A DNA stretch of 32,849 nt, from NCBI GenBank assembly GCA_019752375.1, contig JAIEMG010000195.1:1-32849 (forward strand). Reading direction: 5' to 3'. The stretch is from Gemmataceae bacterium (GTDB lineage Bacteria; Planctomycetota; Planctomycetia; Gemmatales; Gemmataceae). The notes beneath the pieces are model-generated. The model was not told the DNA's origin. It worked only from the letters and a program-made list of their open reading frames with translations, and did no database searches. Positions 15,104 through 23,043 of the stretch are shown piece after piece; the stretch's first letter is position 1, and every line of letters starts with the position of its first letter. The translations under genes and the position numbers were made by a program.

Positions 15104-16518
15104 CCCTTTCCCCCGTTCTCCAGCAATACTAGCACTGCGTTCAATTCCTCCACTGCCCCCTCTAGTTCCGCAATCGCTTCGGTTGCCAGCTCCTCCGGCT
15201 CCGGCAGTTCATCCGCATCCTCCAACGATTCTTCCTTCAACCACTTGAAGCTATCAAGCTTGAACTCCCGCTCCTTCACCTCATTGATGGAGAACGACCG
15301 CCAGCGGTCTTCCTTGGAGTCGCCAGGCTTGCGCTTGGCCCGGCCATCGGGATCGGTGCCGTAGCATTTCTCGAACTCCGCGAAGTGGGCCGGCACCAGC
15401 GGACGGTCCTTCTTGGTGATGCCAGGGACATTGGTACGGGCATCGTAAATCCAGGTATTCTCCGACTTCACTCCCTTGGTGAAGAAGACGACGTTGGCCT
15501 TCACGCCCTGGCTGTACGGAGTGAACGTGCCACGCGGTAAACGCAAGACGGTGTGCAGGTCGCAGTCCTCGCTGACAATCTTCATGACTTCGCCCGCTTG
15601 GTCCGCGAATAGGCAGTTGTCGGGCAGGACGACCGCGGCCCGGCCCCCTGGCTTCAAGATTGTCAGCACATGCTGCACGAAGTTGAGCTGCTTGTTGGAC
15701 GTGGACACGGTGAAGTCGTCACGGTCCGGGGCCTGGTTGGCGCCTCTGGTGCCGAAAGGCGGATTGGTCAGGACAACGTCGTAGCGCCGGGCCGGGGCCG
15801 GTTCATAGATGGCATCGCCCAGCTTAATCTGCGGCTCAATGTTGTGCAGGTAGAGGTTCATGAGCGCCATGCGCCGCGGCCGGTCCACCAGGTCCTGGCC
15901 GAAGTAGGTGGCGGTGCGGATGCGCTTGGCGACGTCGCGTTCCAGGGCACCGCCCTTCGTCTGGTCCTTCAACCATTCGTAGGCGGACACCAGGAAGCCA
16001 CCGGTGCCGACAGCCGGATCGCAGATGACGAAGTCGCGACGGACACGCGGGTCCGGCTTCATGCAGCGCACGATGGCACGGATCAACACTCGCGGCGTGA
16101 AATACTGGCCGGCCCCCTTCTTCCCTTCACTGGCAGCCTTTTCCAGCAAGCCTTCGTACGCCTCTGCCTTCACGTCCACGTCGAGCGCAGTCCACTCGGT
16201 CTCATCGACCAGGCCGACCAGCCGTTTTAGGTTCACCGGGTTCTTGAAGCGCGACTGAGCACCGGCGTAGATATCGCCCAGCAGCCCCTTCTCCTTGCCG
16301 AGCTTGCGAAGAATGTCGACGTAATGGTCCGTCAGTTCGGTCCCGGTGTAATCGCGAAGCGTCGGCCAGTCGCAGCCCTTGGGCATGTCGATTCCGCGTT
16401 CATCCGCCATCTTGAGAAAGAGCAGAAACGTAATCTGCTCGATGTAGTCGCCATAGTCGATGCCGTCGTGGCGCAGCGTGTGGCAGAAGCCCCAGAGTTT
16501 TTGAACGATGTCGGACAT
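15100..16518 (-). CDS. hsdM: Type I restriction-modification DNA methyltransferase HsdM
   Basis: This 472-residue N6-adenine methyltransferase subunit modifies host DNA with HsdS. The N-terminal HsdM bundle starts MSDIVQKLWGFCHTLRHDGI. The SAM site is DPAVGTGG (Asp167-Gly174) and the catalytic motif is Asn252-Pro-Pro-Phe. The frame stays open for 59 more codons upstream, but these only translate repeat DNA (AGCKPAP, AGLQPAV), so the ATG at 16518 is chosen. Just 14 bp separate this ATG from a REP hairpin, and the ribosome site is weak (AAGAGA). Expression must therefore come from within or across the inserted REP-RAYT cassette, or from the hsdR promoter. Confidence 0.93.
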   Translation of the reverse strand: MSDIVQKLWGFCHTLRHDGIDYGDYIEQITFLLFLKMADERGIDMPKGCDWPTLRDYTGTELTDHYVDILRKLGKEKGLLGDIYAGAQSRFKNPVNLKRLVGLVDETEWTALDVDVKAEAYEGLLEKAASEGKKGAGQYFTPRVLIRAIVRCMKPDPRVRRDFVICDPAVGTGGFLVSAYEWLKDQTKGGALERDVAKRIRTATYFGQDLVDRPRRMALMNLYLHNIEPQIKLGDAIYEPAPARRYDVVLTNPPFGTRGANQAPDRDDFTVSTSNKQLNFVQHVLTILKPGGRAAVVLPDNCLFADQAGEVMKIVSEDCDLHTVLRLPRGTFTPYSQGVKANVVFFTKGVKSENTWIYDARTNVPGITKKDRPLVPAHFAEFEKCYGTDPDGRAKRKPGDSKEDRWRSFSINEVKEREFKLDSFKWLKEESLEDADELPEPEELATEAIAELEGAVEELNAVLVLLENGGKG

Positions 16519-16532
16519 TGGTAGTCTCTTAC

Positions 16533-16622
16533 GTGGGGCAGGTTTGCAACCTGCCTCTCGACCTTGAAATGCGTGCAAGTCTCTCCAGTCGTTCCGGACG
16601 GCGGGTTGCAAACCTGCCCCAC
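16533..16622. repeat. REP pair (BIME-like unit 1)
   Basis: Two 23-base REP sequences face each other. Each is a hairpin around GGCAGGTTTGCAACCTGCC with GTGG at the foot: copy A at 16533-16555 and copy B, inverted, at 16600-16622 with one mismatch. The pair is followed by GATCCTTGCCATCGGC, which recurs with one change after unit 2, so the two units arose by duplication of a longer segment. Confidence 0.8.
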
Positions 16623-16643
16623 GATCCTTGCCATCGGCATTCT

Positions 16644-16738
16644 GTGGGGCAGGTTTGCAACCTGCCTGTTCCTTCCACTTTGGTATTGGGGGCAAGCCTG
16701 TCCGGAGTTCCGGACGGCAGGTTGCAAACCTGCCCCAC
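16644..16738. repeat. REP pair (BIME-like unit 2)
   Basis: Copy C (16644-16666) and copy D (16716-16738) are exact 23/23 inverted copies of the same REP hairpin. Copy D ends two bases from the RAYT stop codon. Both repeats have GTGG at the outer foot, as expected for substrates of the adjacent RAYT. Confidence 0.82.
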
Positions 16739-16740
16739 GA

Positions 16741-17445
16741 TCATTGCCATCGGCCCAAGGGATGATCGATGGCGATCGCTCGTTCCAGCCGGTACTTTGC
16801 CGATGAGAAAGCCCAGTCGCGCGAGTCGCGAACAAGGCCGGCGCGCACGGGATTCTGCTCGACGTAATCGATGATCCGTCCCAACTCTTCGACATCGAAA
16901 ACGCAATGGTCGTAGGATTCATCCTGCCAGAAGGCCCCTTGCGTGCCGCGCAGCTCGTTGCACCTGCGGCCGCTGTGCCGCTTGATCGAGTGCATGATGC
17001 GCTCCCGCGGAGTCCGTAAGGGATGTGAGCCAGACTCATCCGGGGGCAGGCTGGCCACCCAGCTGTCTATTGGGCGAAATACCCAGTGGAAATGGCTGGG
17101 CATGACAACGAATGCATAGACGTCGTAGCGATCTCCCGCGAAGTACGCCATCGACTCCACGACGCTCGCAGCCAACCTGGGGTCCGCCAAGTCGCGGCAG
17201 GCGGGGCGTGTGTCCAGCCAGTCGTCGGCCCGAGCGAACGTGAGCTTCCACTGATGCGCCTTCCACTCCTCGGCAGTCAGGCCCGTTGGCGGTCGGCGTC
17301 CGAGCAGCTTGCGACGATACTGGTCGAGGTCGAGAAGGCCTTGTGCTGGAATGCTGTCCAGCAGACAAGCGGTCACAAAGTAGACCGCGCCGGGCACATC
17401 CCAGTGCGGCAAGCGACGGCGACGGAAGATTTCGGGAAAGTTCAT
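16741..17445 (-). CDS. REP-associated tyrosine transposase (RAYT, Y1/HUH family)
   Basis: This 234-residue HUH-type single-strand transposase related to IS200/IS605 TnpA is thought to mobilise or maintain REP repeats. The opening is RRRRLPHWDVPGAVYFVTACL. The HUH metal site is His118-x-His120 (MPSHFHWVF). The probable catalytic Tyr178 lies in FWQDESYDHCV, followed by IIDYVEQNPVRAGLV, which is a RAYT hallmark. All expected motifs are present, so it may be active. It is flanked by REP copies on both sides (D at its 3' end, E 20 bp before its start). It sits between hsdR and hsdM on the same strand, so it is probably co-transcribed with them. Confidence 0.88.
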   Translation of the reverse strand: MNFPEIFRRRRLPHWDVPGAVYFVTACLLDSIPAQGLLDLDQYRRKLLGRRPPTGLTAEEWKAHQWKLTFARADDWLDTRPACRDLADPRLAASVVESMAYFAGDRYDVYAFVVMPSHFHWVFRPIDSWVASLPPDESGSHPLRTPRERIMHSIKRHSGRRCNELRGTQGAFWQDESYDHCVFDVEELGRIIDYVEQNPVRAGLVRDSRDWAFSSAKYRLERAIAIDHPLGRWQ

Positions 17446-17464
17446 GGCTGACCACGCCCGCCCT

Positions 17465-17487
17465 GGCAGGTTACAAACCTGCCCCAC
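17465..17487. repeat. Single REP copy upstream of the RAYT
   Basis: This REP hairpin copy (GGCAGGTTACAAACCTGCC plus CCAC) is in the same orientation as copy D and has one changed loop base. It ends four bases from the hsdR stop codon, so with units 1 and 2 it marks the outer edge of the REP-RAYT cassette. Confidence 0.78.
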
Positions 17488-17491
17488 AAAA

Positions 17492-20188
17492 TCATGCCGC
17501 TAGCGCCTGGTTGATTTCATCCAGCAGCGCCTCTAGATTCCCTTCAAACGCCCGGTCCGCTGGCCTCCAGCCACCGGGATCAAGCAACACCGGATCGTTC
17601 TCGAAATCTTCGCGGTCGATGGACAAGTTGACCACCAGGTGAGCCCGAATCCGGTCAAGCCACTTCCGCTGCCCCTCCGTGAACTCGCGGCCGGCCGTGA
17701 TCTTGGCCAAGGCCCGTTCCACGCGTTCCTGCGCCGTCAGGAGCGGTTCCTCCTCCTTGGCGGCGTGCTTCACCATCGAGATGATGTCCACGAGGTTCTT
17801 GTGGTACTTGCCGGAATGAGCCTTCTCCAGGTTGTCGAGCGTGAACCGCTCCGGCGCCGCCGCGAGCTTCTGTTTCAGCTCGGCCAGCGCATCGGTGCTC
17901 CAGTCCTTGGGTCGATTCAAGAGGATGCGAATCGCCTCGATGGGCAGCGGGTTCTCCTGGACGAAGCGGCCGAACGCGACCAGGTAGTCTTCGGGCTTGT
18001 ACTCCTTGCCATCGCCGCCACGAATCAGCCAGGTCGAAGAGACCGTGTCCTCCACGCTGTCCGCGCGGATGAAGACGCGCTTGGGCCGCGGGTAGTTGAC
18101 GAGCAGATCCTGAAAGGAGGTATTCCGGAGGAGTTGCATGGTCGCCGTGAAGTCGTTCGCGATCTTGCCCGGCAGATCCTTGGCGAACTGGGCCACGTCG
18201 CCGCCCGGTACGAAGGCGCCAAACTGGTCGCGGGCCTCGCCGGACATCTCCTTGTCGATGCGTTGCAGCCGCTTGACCAGGCAACGGACATTGTAGGGCC
18301 GGTCGCGGTTCTGCCAGATCGACTCGATGACCTCCTCGACGGTGCGTGACGGCTTGTCCGGCGGCTCGACGGTGAACGCCGATGCCTTCTTGAAGTATTC
18401 GAGCAGGGTTCCGTCGAAGCAATCGAAGACCGTGAAATGCGACTTGTTGATGTCCGCGCACTTACGCGTGCCGCGGCCGAGCATCTGTTCCCAGAGGATA
18501 CGGCTCTTGACCGGCCGCAGGAAGACGATGAACTCCAGGGCCGGAATGTCCACACCCGTGGTGAGCATGTCCACGGAGACGACGATGGACGGCTGCGGTC
18601 GGTTGCGGAACTCGCGGATGCGCTGCAGCGGCCGATCCACGGTCGCACTGCCCGTGATCTTCGTGACGAAGGAATCTCCCCTGCCGAACACGTCCCGGCA
18701 AGTGTTGACGAGCTGGTCGGAATGCGAGACGTGGGGAAGGTCGTTCGCGGCGAAGATCAGGGTCTTCGGGAACCGACCGTAGCGCTGCTCGTGCTCCAGG
18801 GCGTACTTCCTGATTTCCTCGATAATCTTACGGTTGGAGTCCGGCGCCGTGACCTTGCGTTCAATCTCGGTGATATCGAACTGCCGTTCGTCTTCGAGGC
18901 GATCCAGCAGCTCGGTGCCGGTCTCCGGATCGATCAAGCCAACCTGTTCTCCCTCTTTCAGAAAGACACCGGTCATGCGGACATCCGACTTGATCGACAC
19001 CGCGTCGAAGTCCACCAGGAAGCCTTCGCGGACCGCGCGCTCGTATTCGTAACGGTAGACCACGTCGTTAAAGTACGCCTTCGTGTGCGCCGCCGGCGTG
19101 GCGGTCAGGCCCACCTTGATGGCATCGAAGTGGTCCAGCGTGTTCCGCCAGACGGACAGCTCGGCAGACGTGTAACCCCGATGGCACTCGTCGGCGACGA
19201 TCAGGTCGAAGGCGTGGATCGGGATATCGAGCGTCTCGGCTTCATCGTCGCCCACCTCTTCGCCCGGCTCGAAGACCGCCTGCTGGCCGAAGAGGTTGAT
19301 GGCCATCCGCTGGATCGTGCAAACGTAGACGAAGGCGAGGCCAGGCTGCGGGTCGAGAAGGTAGCTGGCCGGCATGACCTTGGAATCGAACTTCTCGCCA
19401 TCGCCCAGGTCGTTGCGGTGAAAGCGTTGGCTGTAGACCTCGTAGACTTTGTCGAACTTCAATCCCGGTTCCGGCTCGAACGACGCGAAGGCGTTGACGG
19501 CCTGGGCCGCGAGCGACCGCCGATCCACGAGGAAGAGAATCCGCCGGGCCAGCCCCGACTTCATCAGCCGGTAGACCTGGTTGACGAGCGTAAAGGTCTT
19601 GCCGGTGCCGGTGGCCATCGCGATCAGCATCTGCCGCTTGCGCTCCGCGATAGCGCGCTCGACCGCCGTATTCGCCTCCACCTGATAGGGCCGCAGCATC
19701 GGGTGGTTGTTCGGGTTCGCCGAGACCCAGGCGCACGCATGATCGAACGCCCGGCCGAGAAGTTCTTCCAGAGCGGATGGGGTCGGAAAATCGGCAATAC
19801 GGCGCGAGCGATTGAGCTTGTGTCGAACGTCGTGGAACCAGATTACTTCGCCGTTGGTCGAGTAGAGGAAGGGAACATGGAAGCCCGCGAAGTTCAGCGG
19901 ATTCGCGGACGCGCCCCGCGAATACCGTTCCGCCTGCATCAGCACGTTCTGCGGCCCAAGACTGAGCTTCTTGGCCTCGACGATCCCGAGGATCCGCCCG
20001 CCGACGAACAGCGCATAGTCCGCCGGCCCGTCAGCGGTGACGTACTCCTCGACAGCGTGTTTCTGGTACGTGGAGAGAGGAATCGAGGGATCGAACGGCA
20101 CGACGTCCCACCCCCGGGCCCGGAGTCGGGTGTCGATACGCTTTTTGCGGGTCTGCCATTCGCTTTCCGCGTGGGCGTCACCAGGCAT
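17492..20188 (-). CDS. hsdR: Type I restriction endonuclease subunit HsdR
   Basis: This 898-residue motor and nuclease subunit translocates DNA and cleaves unmodified targets in complex with HsdM and HsdS. An N-terminal PD-(D/E)xK nuclease is visible (ADYALFVGGRILGIVEAKK, Asp57, Glu71, Lys73). A superfamily-2 helicase follows: Walker A MATGTGKT (Lys197), DECH box from Asp333, motif III VGLTATPAAHT, motif V TTGVDIPALEF and motif VI LGRGTRKC. The C-terminal part resembles the EcoEI-type HsdR end domain. The ATG at 20188 was preferred to one at 20293 because homology begins SEWQTRKKRIDTRLRARGWD just after it. All motifs are intact. It is separated from hsdM only by the REP-RAYT cassette. Confidence 0.93.
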   Translation of the reverse strand: MPGDAHAESEWQTRKKRIDTRLRARGWDVVPFDPSIPLSTYQKHAVEEYVTADGPADYALFVGGRILGIVEAKKLSLGPQNVLMQAERYSRGASANPLNFAGFHVPFLYSTNGEVIWFHDVRHKLNRSRRIADFPTPSALEELLGRAFDHACAWVSANPNNHPMLRPYQVEANTAVERAIAERKRQMLIAMATGTGKTFTLVNQVYRLMKSGLARRILFLVDRRSLAAQAVNAFASFEPEPGLKFDKVYEVYSQRFHRNDLGDGEKFDSKVMPASYLLDPQPGLAFVYVCTIQRMAINLFGQQAVFEPGEEVGDDEAETLDIPIHAFDLIVADECHRGYTSAELSVWRNTLDHFDAIKVGLTATPAAHTKAYFNDVVYRYEYERAVREGFLVDFDAVSIKSDVRMTGVFLKEGEQVGLIDPETGTELLDRLEDERQFDITEIERKVTAPDSNRKIIEEIRKYALEHEQRYGRFPKTLIFAANDLPHVSHSDQLVNTCRDVFGRGDSFVTKITGSATVDRPLQRIREFRNRPQPSIVVSVDMLTTGVDIPALEFIVFLRPVKSRILWEQMLGRGTRKCADINKSHFTVFDCFDGTLLEYFKKASAFTVEPPDKPSRTVEEVIESIWQNRDRPYNVRCLVKRLQRIDKEMSGEARDQFGAFVPGGDVAQFAKDLPGKIANDFTATMQLLRNTSFQDLLVNYPRPKRVFIRADSVEDTVSSTWLIRGGDGKEYKPEDYLVAFGRFVQENPLPIEAIRILLNRPKDWSTDALAELKQKLAAAPERFTLDNLEKAHSGKYHKNLVDIISMVKHAAKEEEPLLTAQERVERALAKITAGREFTEGQRKWLDRIRAHLVVNLSIDREDFENDPVLLDPGGWRPADRAFEGNLEALLDEINQALAA

Positions 20189-20317
20189 AAATGGGCTTCG
20201 TTCCGGTGCAAGCAACTCGAAAACAGCACTCAACGACAAACCATTGAACCGCCCGCACCCTGCCAGGTCCACCGAAAAGTCGCCGCCGCCCAAAACGCGC
20301 GCTCCAACTGGCGCTCA

Positions 20318-20359
20318 TAAAACAGCCAAGGACTCACGGCTCGTCGCCGTAAGTCCTTG
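20318..20359 (-). terminator. Intrinsic terminator after tRNA-Pro
   Basis: Reading the minus strand, a 14-bp stem (CAAGGACTTACGGC / GCCGTGAGTCCTTG, with one G-U pair) and a 5-base loop are followed by GCTGTTTTATG. It begins 11 bases after the tRNA 3' end, so it should end the tRNA transcript before hsdR. Confidence 0.75.
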
Positions 20360-20368
20360 TGCTGTCTA

Positions 20369-20444
<76 letters not shown>

Positions 20445-20510
20445 AGTTGTCGCGATCCTGGCGGCTTCGTCGCTGGTGGGCGGCGACGGCGCTGCCGTGG
20501 GGTAGACATT

Positions 20511-20538
20511 ATTATCCAGCCTTTGCGGCATTGGACAA
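20511..20538 (-). promoter_or_regulatory. Candidate sigma-70 promoter for tRNA-Pro
   Basis: On the minus strand TTGTCC is followed after 16 bases by GATAAT. The start of transcription would fall about 60 bases before the tRNA. The match is reasonable (4/6 and 5/6), and it is the only AT-rich patch between the tRNA and the neighbouring gene remnant. Confidence 0.45.
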
Positions 20539-20573
20539 GGCCGATTCGGTGCCGAAACGTGGTTCCATCCGCC

Positions 20574-20975
20574 TCAGCGTTTGACGGCCTTCACGCCGCT
20601 CAGGGGATGCTGCGTCACCGCGTCCCAAGCCAGTTCCTGCAGCAGGCGGTCCAGCTTCTCGTCCCAGTCGGGGTTCCGCGCGTTTTTCAGGGCGGCAGCG
20701 AACGGCAGGCCCACGGGGCTGCGGCGGTACAGCACCGCGTAGTGACAGTAGGCGGTCAGCACTTGCACCGGCATCCGGACGTGGCCGATGGCATCGGCGA
20801 ACAGGTCGTTCTGCTGCTTCAGGCCCGGCGCCTGCCCGGCAATGATCTTCTCGCGCAGCGCAATCACGGCCTGGCCGACCGGCACCACGAACACCACGGT
20901 CTTGCCGTGCTGCTTGTTCAGTGCGGCCACGTGGGGGCTCGCAGAGCCAGGTGGGTTGGTCAGTCCGGGGATGGA
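20574..20975 (-). pseudogene. C-terminal remnant of a larger protein gene
   Basis: About 133 codons stay open on the minus strand, starting directly after the GntR stop codon (TAG near 20976-20978). They read IPGLTNPPGSASPHVAALNK, then TVVFVVPVGQAVIALREKII, and end DAVTQHPLSGVKAVKR. The pattern (PVGQAVIALR, DLFADAIGHV, RRSPVGLP, LQELAWDAV) looks like the C-terminal domain of a longer planctomycete protein, possibly an SGNH/GDSL-like hydrolase; that is memory-based and uncertain. No good ribosome site or signal peptide is present, only a GTG at 20930. I therefore call it a fragment, perhaps left by a deletion that joined it to the regulator gene. Confidence 0.45.
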
Positions 20976-20978
20976 CGA

Positions 20979-21659
20979 CTACTTCTCGTCACGGTCGCAC
21001 AGGTATCCTTCGGTGGCGGTCAGGTGATGCCGGACGGCTTGCACGGCTCGCTTGCGGTCCTTGTGACGAAGGGCGCCGAGGATGGCGGCATGCTCGCGCA
21101 GCACTTCCTGGTAGCGTCCTTCGTGCAACAGGGCTCGCGGGCACAGGACGGACATATGACTGCGGATGTTGTCCATGATCGCACCCAGGTGAAGGTTGCC
21201 GCAGCGGCGCACGGGGACCATGTGGAACTCCTTGTCGGCCTCCACGAAGCCGACGGCGTCGCCCTTGGCAGCACAGGCCGTCATCGTCCGCAGGCTGTCC
21301 TGCATCTGTCGAAGGTCCTCGGGCTGCACCTCCTCCACCAGTCGGCCGATGACGTAACATTCGATGACCTCACGCGTCTCGAACACGTCGCGGATTTCCT
21401 TCGACGAAAACTCCTTGACCTTGAAGCCGCGCACATCGAGACAGACGAGAAAGCCTTCGCTGGTGAGCTGGAGCAGCGCTTCGCGCACGGGCGTGCGCGA
21501 GACGCCGAGCATCTCGGCAAAATAGGGGGCAGAGTAAAGCCGGCCTTGTTGCAGTCCGCCGGACACCAGCAAGTCCTTGATCTGGCGGTAGGCCGCGTCC
21601 TTGAGGGACGCACGGCGTTCGATCGGCAGGCGGCTCGTTTCGGGAGTGGTGGGAAGCAT
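20979..21659 (-). CDS. GntR-family transcriptional regulator with FCD domain
   Basis: This 226-residue regulator has a winged-helix GntR DNA-binding domain at about residues 18-85 (LKDAAYRQIKDLLVSGGLQQ, then MLGVSRTPVREALLQLTSEG). An all-helical FCD ligand domain follows at about 95-215 (IRDVFETREVIECYVIGRLV, EADKEFHMVPVRRCGN, EHAAILGALRHKDRKRAVQA, VRHHL). The acidic and His residues that bind metal or ligand in FCD proteins (D/E in EADKEFH, plus EHAAI and HHL) are present. It is divergent from the two beta-propeller genes, with a shared region of about 110 bp holding a palindrome, so it probably controls itself and them. FCD regulators usually respond to organic acids; the ligand here is unknown. 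Confidence 0.88.
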   Translation of the reverse strand: MLPTTPETSRLPIERRASLKDAAYRQIKDLLVSGGLQQGRLYSAPYFAEMLGVSRTPVREALLQLTSEGFLVCLDVRGFKVKEFSSKEIRDVFETREVIECYVIGRLVEEVQPEDLRQMQDSLRTMTACAAKGDAVGFVEADKEFHMVPVRRCGNLHLGAIMDNIRSHMSVLCPRALLHEGRYQEVLREHAAILGALRHKDRKRAVQAVRHHLTATEGYLCDRDEK

Positions 21660-21688
21660 CGTTCGTCATCTCCCGGACGAAAAAGCGG

Positions 21689-21716
21689 TTGACAGGAACG
21701 AGGGAGAATGTAGCAT
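21689..21716 (+). promoter_or_regulatory. Candidate sigma-70 promoter of the beta-propeller operon
   Basis: A consensus TTGACA lies 16 bases from TAGCAT (4/6 to TATAAT), about 50 bp before the first beta-propeller gene. The -10 element lies inside the palindrome at 21708-21723. Confidence 0.55.
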
Positions 21717-21723
21717 ACTACAT
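21708..21723. promoter_or_regulatory. Candidate GntR operator palindrome
   Basis: A perfect inverted repeat ATGTAG-CATA-CTACAT covers the -10 box of the candidate promoter, midway between the divergent GntR and beta-propeller genes. Short palindromes of this kind are typical of FCD-type GntR operators. Binding here would block transcription of the propeller genes. Assignment to this regulator is by position. Confidence 0.5.
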
Positions 21724-21767
21724 GCCACGCGTTATCGTCAAGCTTTTCCCTCTTCAGAGGACTTGCC

Positions 21768-23021
21768 ATGCTGCGATGCCTGCCGATCCTGACTGTCCTG
21801 GCGTGCACGGCGGCCCTGGCCCATGCGGACAACTGGCCCGCGTGGCGCGGCGCCGACGGCCAGGGCCAATGCGCCGAAAAGAATTTGCCGGTGAAGTGGA
21901 GCACCAAGGAGAACGTCAAGTGGAAGGTCGACCTGAAGGACCAGGGCAATTCCACGCCCGTCATCTGGGGCGACAAAATCTTCCTCACGCAGGCCAACAA
22001 GGGCGGCACCGTGCGCAGCCTGCTCTGCTTTGCCAAGCCCGACGGCAAGCTGCTCTGGCAGAAAGACGTGCCCTATGCGGACAAGGAACTCAACTGGAAC
22101 GCCAGCTGGTACGCCAATGCCTCACCAGTCGTGGACGGCGAACGGGTCATCGCTTGTTTTGGATCGGCCGGACTGTATTGCTTCGATTTCAGCGGCAAGG
22201 AGCTCTGGAAGCGAACCGACCTGGGCAAGTGGGAACATAAGTTCGGCAACGGCGCTTCGCCGGTCTTGTACGGCGATCTGGTCATCCAGTGGTGTGGCCC
22301 GAACGAGGGCAAGGGCCGCAATTTTCTGTTGGCCGCCGAGAAGAAGTCCGGCAAGACCGTTTGGGAGCAGGATGAGAAGTTCGGCTCCTGGAGCACTCCC
22401 CTGATCACCAAGGTGGATGGCCAGGACCAACTGCTTCTGGGATTGTCCCTCGACGTCAAAGGCGCTCCCGATGCGAAGACCGGTTATCTGAAGGGCTACG
22501 ATCCCAAGACGGGCAAAGAGTTGTGGTACTGCCACGGCTTGAACAGCTATGTTTACACGTCGCCCCTGGTCAGCAACGGCATTGCGGTTGCCATGTCCGG
22601 TTACAACGGTGCGGGGATGGCGGTCAAGCTCGGCGGCAGCGGCGACATCACCAAGGACCGGCTCTGGATCCACCCGAAGAACATCCAGCGCGTCGGCACC
22701 GGCGCCATTGTCGGCGATCACGTCTACATCCTGGAGGAAAATGGCGTGCCCCACTGCTACGAGCTGAAGACCGGCAAGGAGGTCTGGCAGGTGGAGAAGC
22801 GGGCAGGCGGCAGCTCCTGGAGCTCGATGGTCGTGGCCGACGGACGGCTGTACGTCGTCTGTCAAAATGGCGACACACACGTGTTCGCAGCTAGCCCGAA
22901 GTACGAGCTGCTGGCGACCAACAAGCTGGGCGAGAACAGCAACTCCTCGGTCGCGGTCTCGGACGGCGAGCTGTACATCCGCACGTTCCAATCGCTGTGG
23001 TGCATCAGCGAGAAGAAGTAG
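21768..23021 (+). CDS. Secreted PQQ-type beta-propeller protein 1
   Basis: This 417-residue protein has a signal peptide (MLRCLPILTVLACTAALAHA) and the motif NWPAWRG. Propeller blades with the usual D-x-x-TGK-x-x-W ends follow (KPDGKLLWQKDV, EKKSGKTVWEQD, DPKTGKELWYCH, ELKTGKEVWQVE). The fold is that of PQQ-like/BamB-like proteins. No dehydrogenase disulfide or calcium site is evident, so it is more likely a structural or binding propeller than an enzyme. AGAGGA precedes the ATG. It is the first gene of a two-gene unit, 22 bp before the next, and is divergent from the GntR regulator. Confidence 0.85.
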   Translation: MLRCLPILTVLACTAALAHADNWPAWRGADGQGQCAEKNLPVKWSTKENVKWKVDLKDQGNSTPVIWGDKIFLTQANKGGTVRSLLCFAKPDGKLLWQKDVPYADKELNWNASWYANASPVVDGERVIACFGSAGLYCFDFSGKELWKRTDLGKWEHKFGNGASPVLYGDLVIQWCGPNEGKGRNFLLAAEKKSGKTVWEQDEKFGSWSTPLITKVDGQDQLLLGLSLDVKGAPDAKTGYLKGYDPKTGKELWYCHGLNSYVYTSPLVSNGIAVAMSGYNGAGMAVKLGGSGDITKDRLWIHPKNIQRVGTGAIVGDHVYILEENGVPHCYELKTGKEVWQVEKRAGGSSWSSMVVADGRLYVVCQNGDTHVFAASPKYELLATNKLGENSNSSVAVSDGELYIRTFQSLWCISEKK

Positions 23022-23043
23022 CGACGGCCCCAGGAGGCGAATC

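Noticed and set aside
16519..16695. 59-codon N-terminal extension of HsdM
   Set aside because: The extension translates only REP repeat DNA; HsdM homology starts at the ATG at 16518.
16533..17487. Possible CRISPR array in the repeats around 16.5-17.5 kb
   Set aside because: Copies are inverted relative to each other, irregularly spaced and flank a RAYT; they are REP hairpins.
18437..20320. Plus-strand open frame of 627 codons opposite hsdR
   Set aside because: Antisense to intact helicase motifs; Arg/Val/Asp-rich with no domain and no ribosome site. High-GC shadow.
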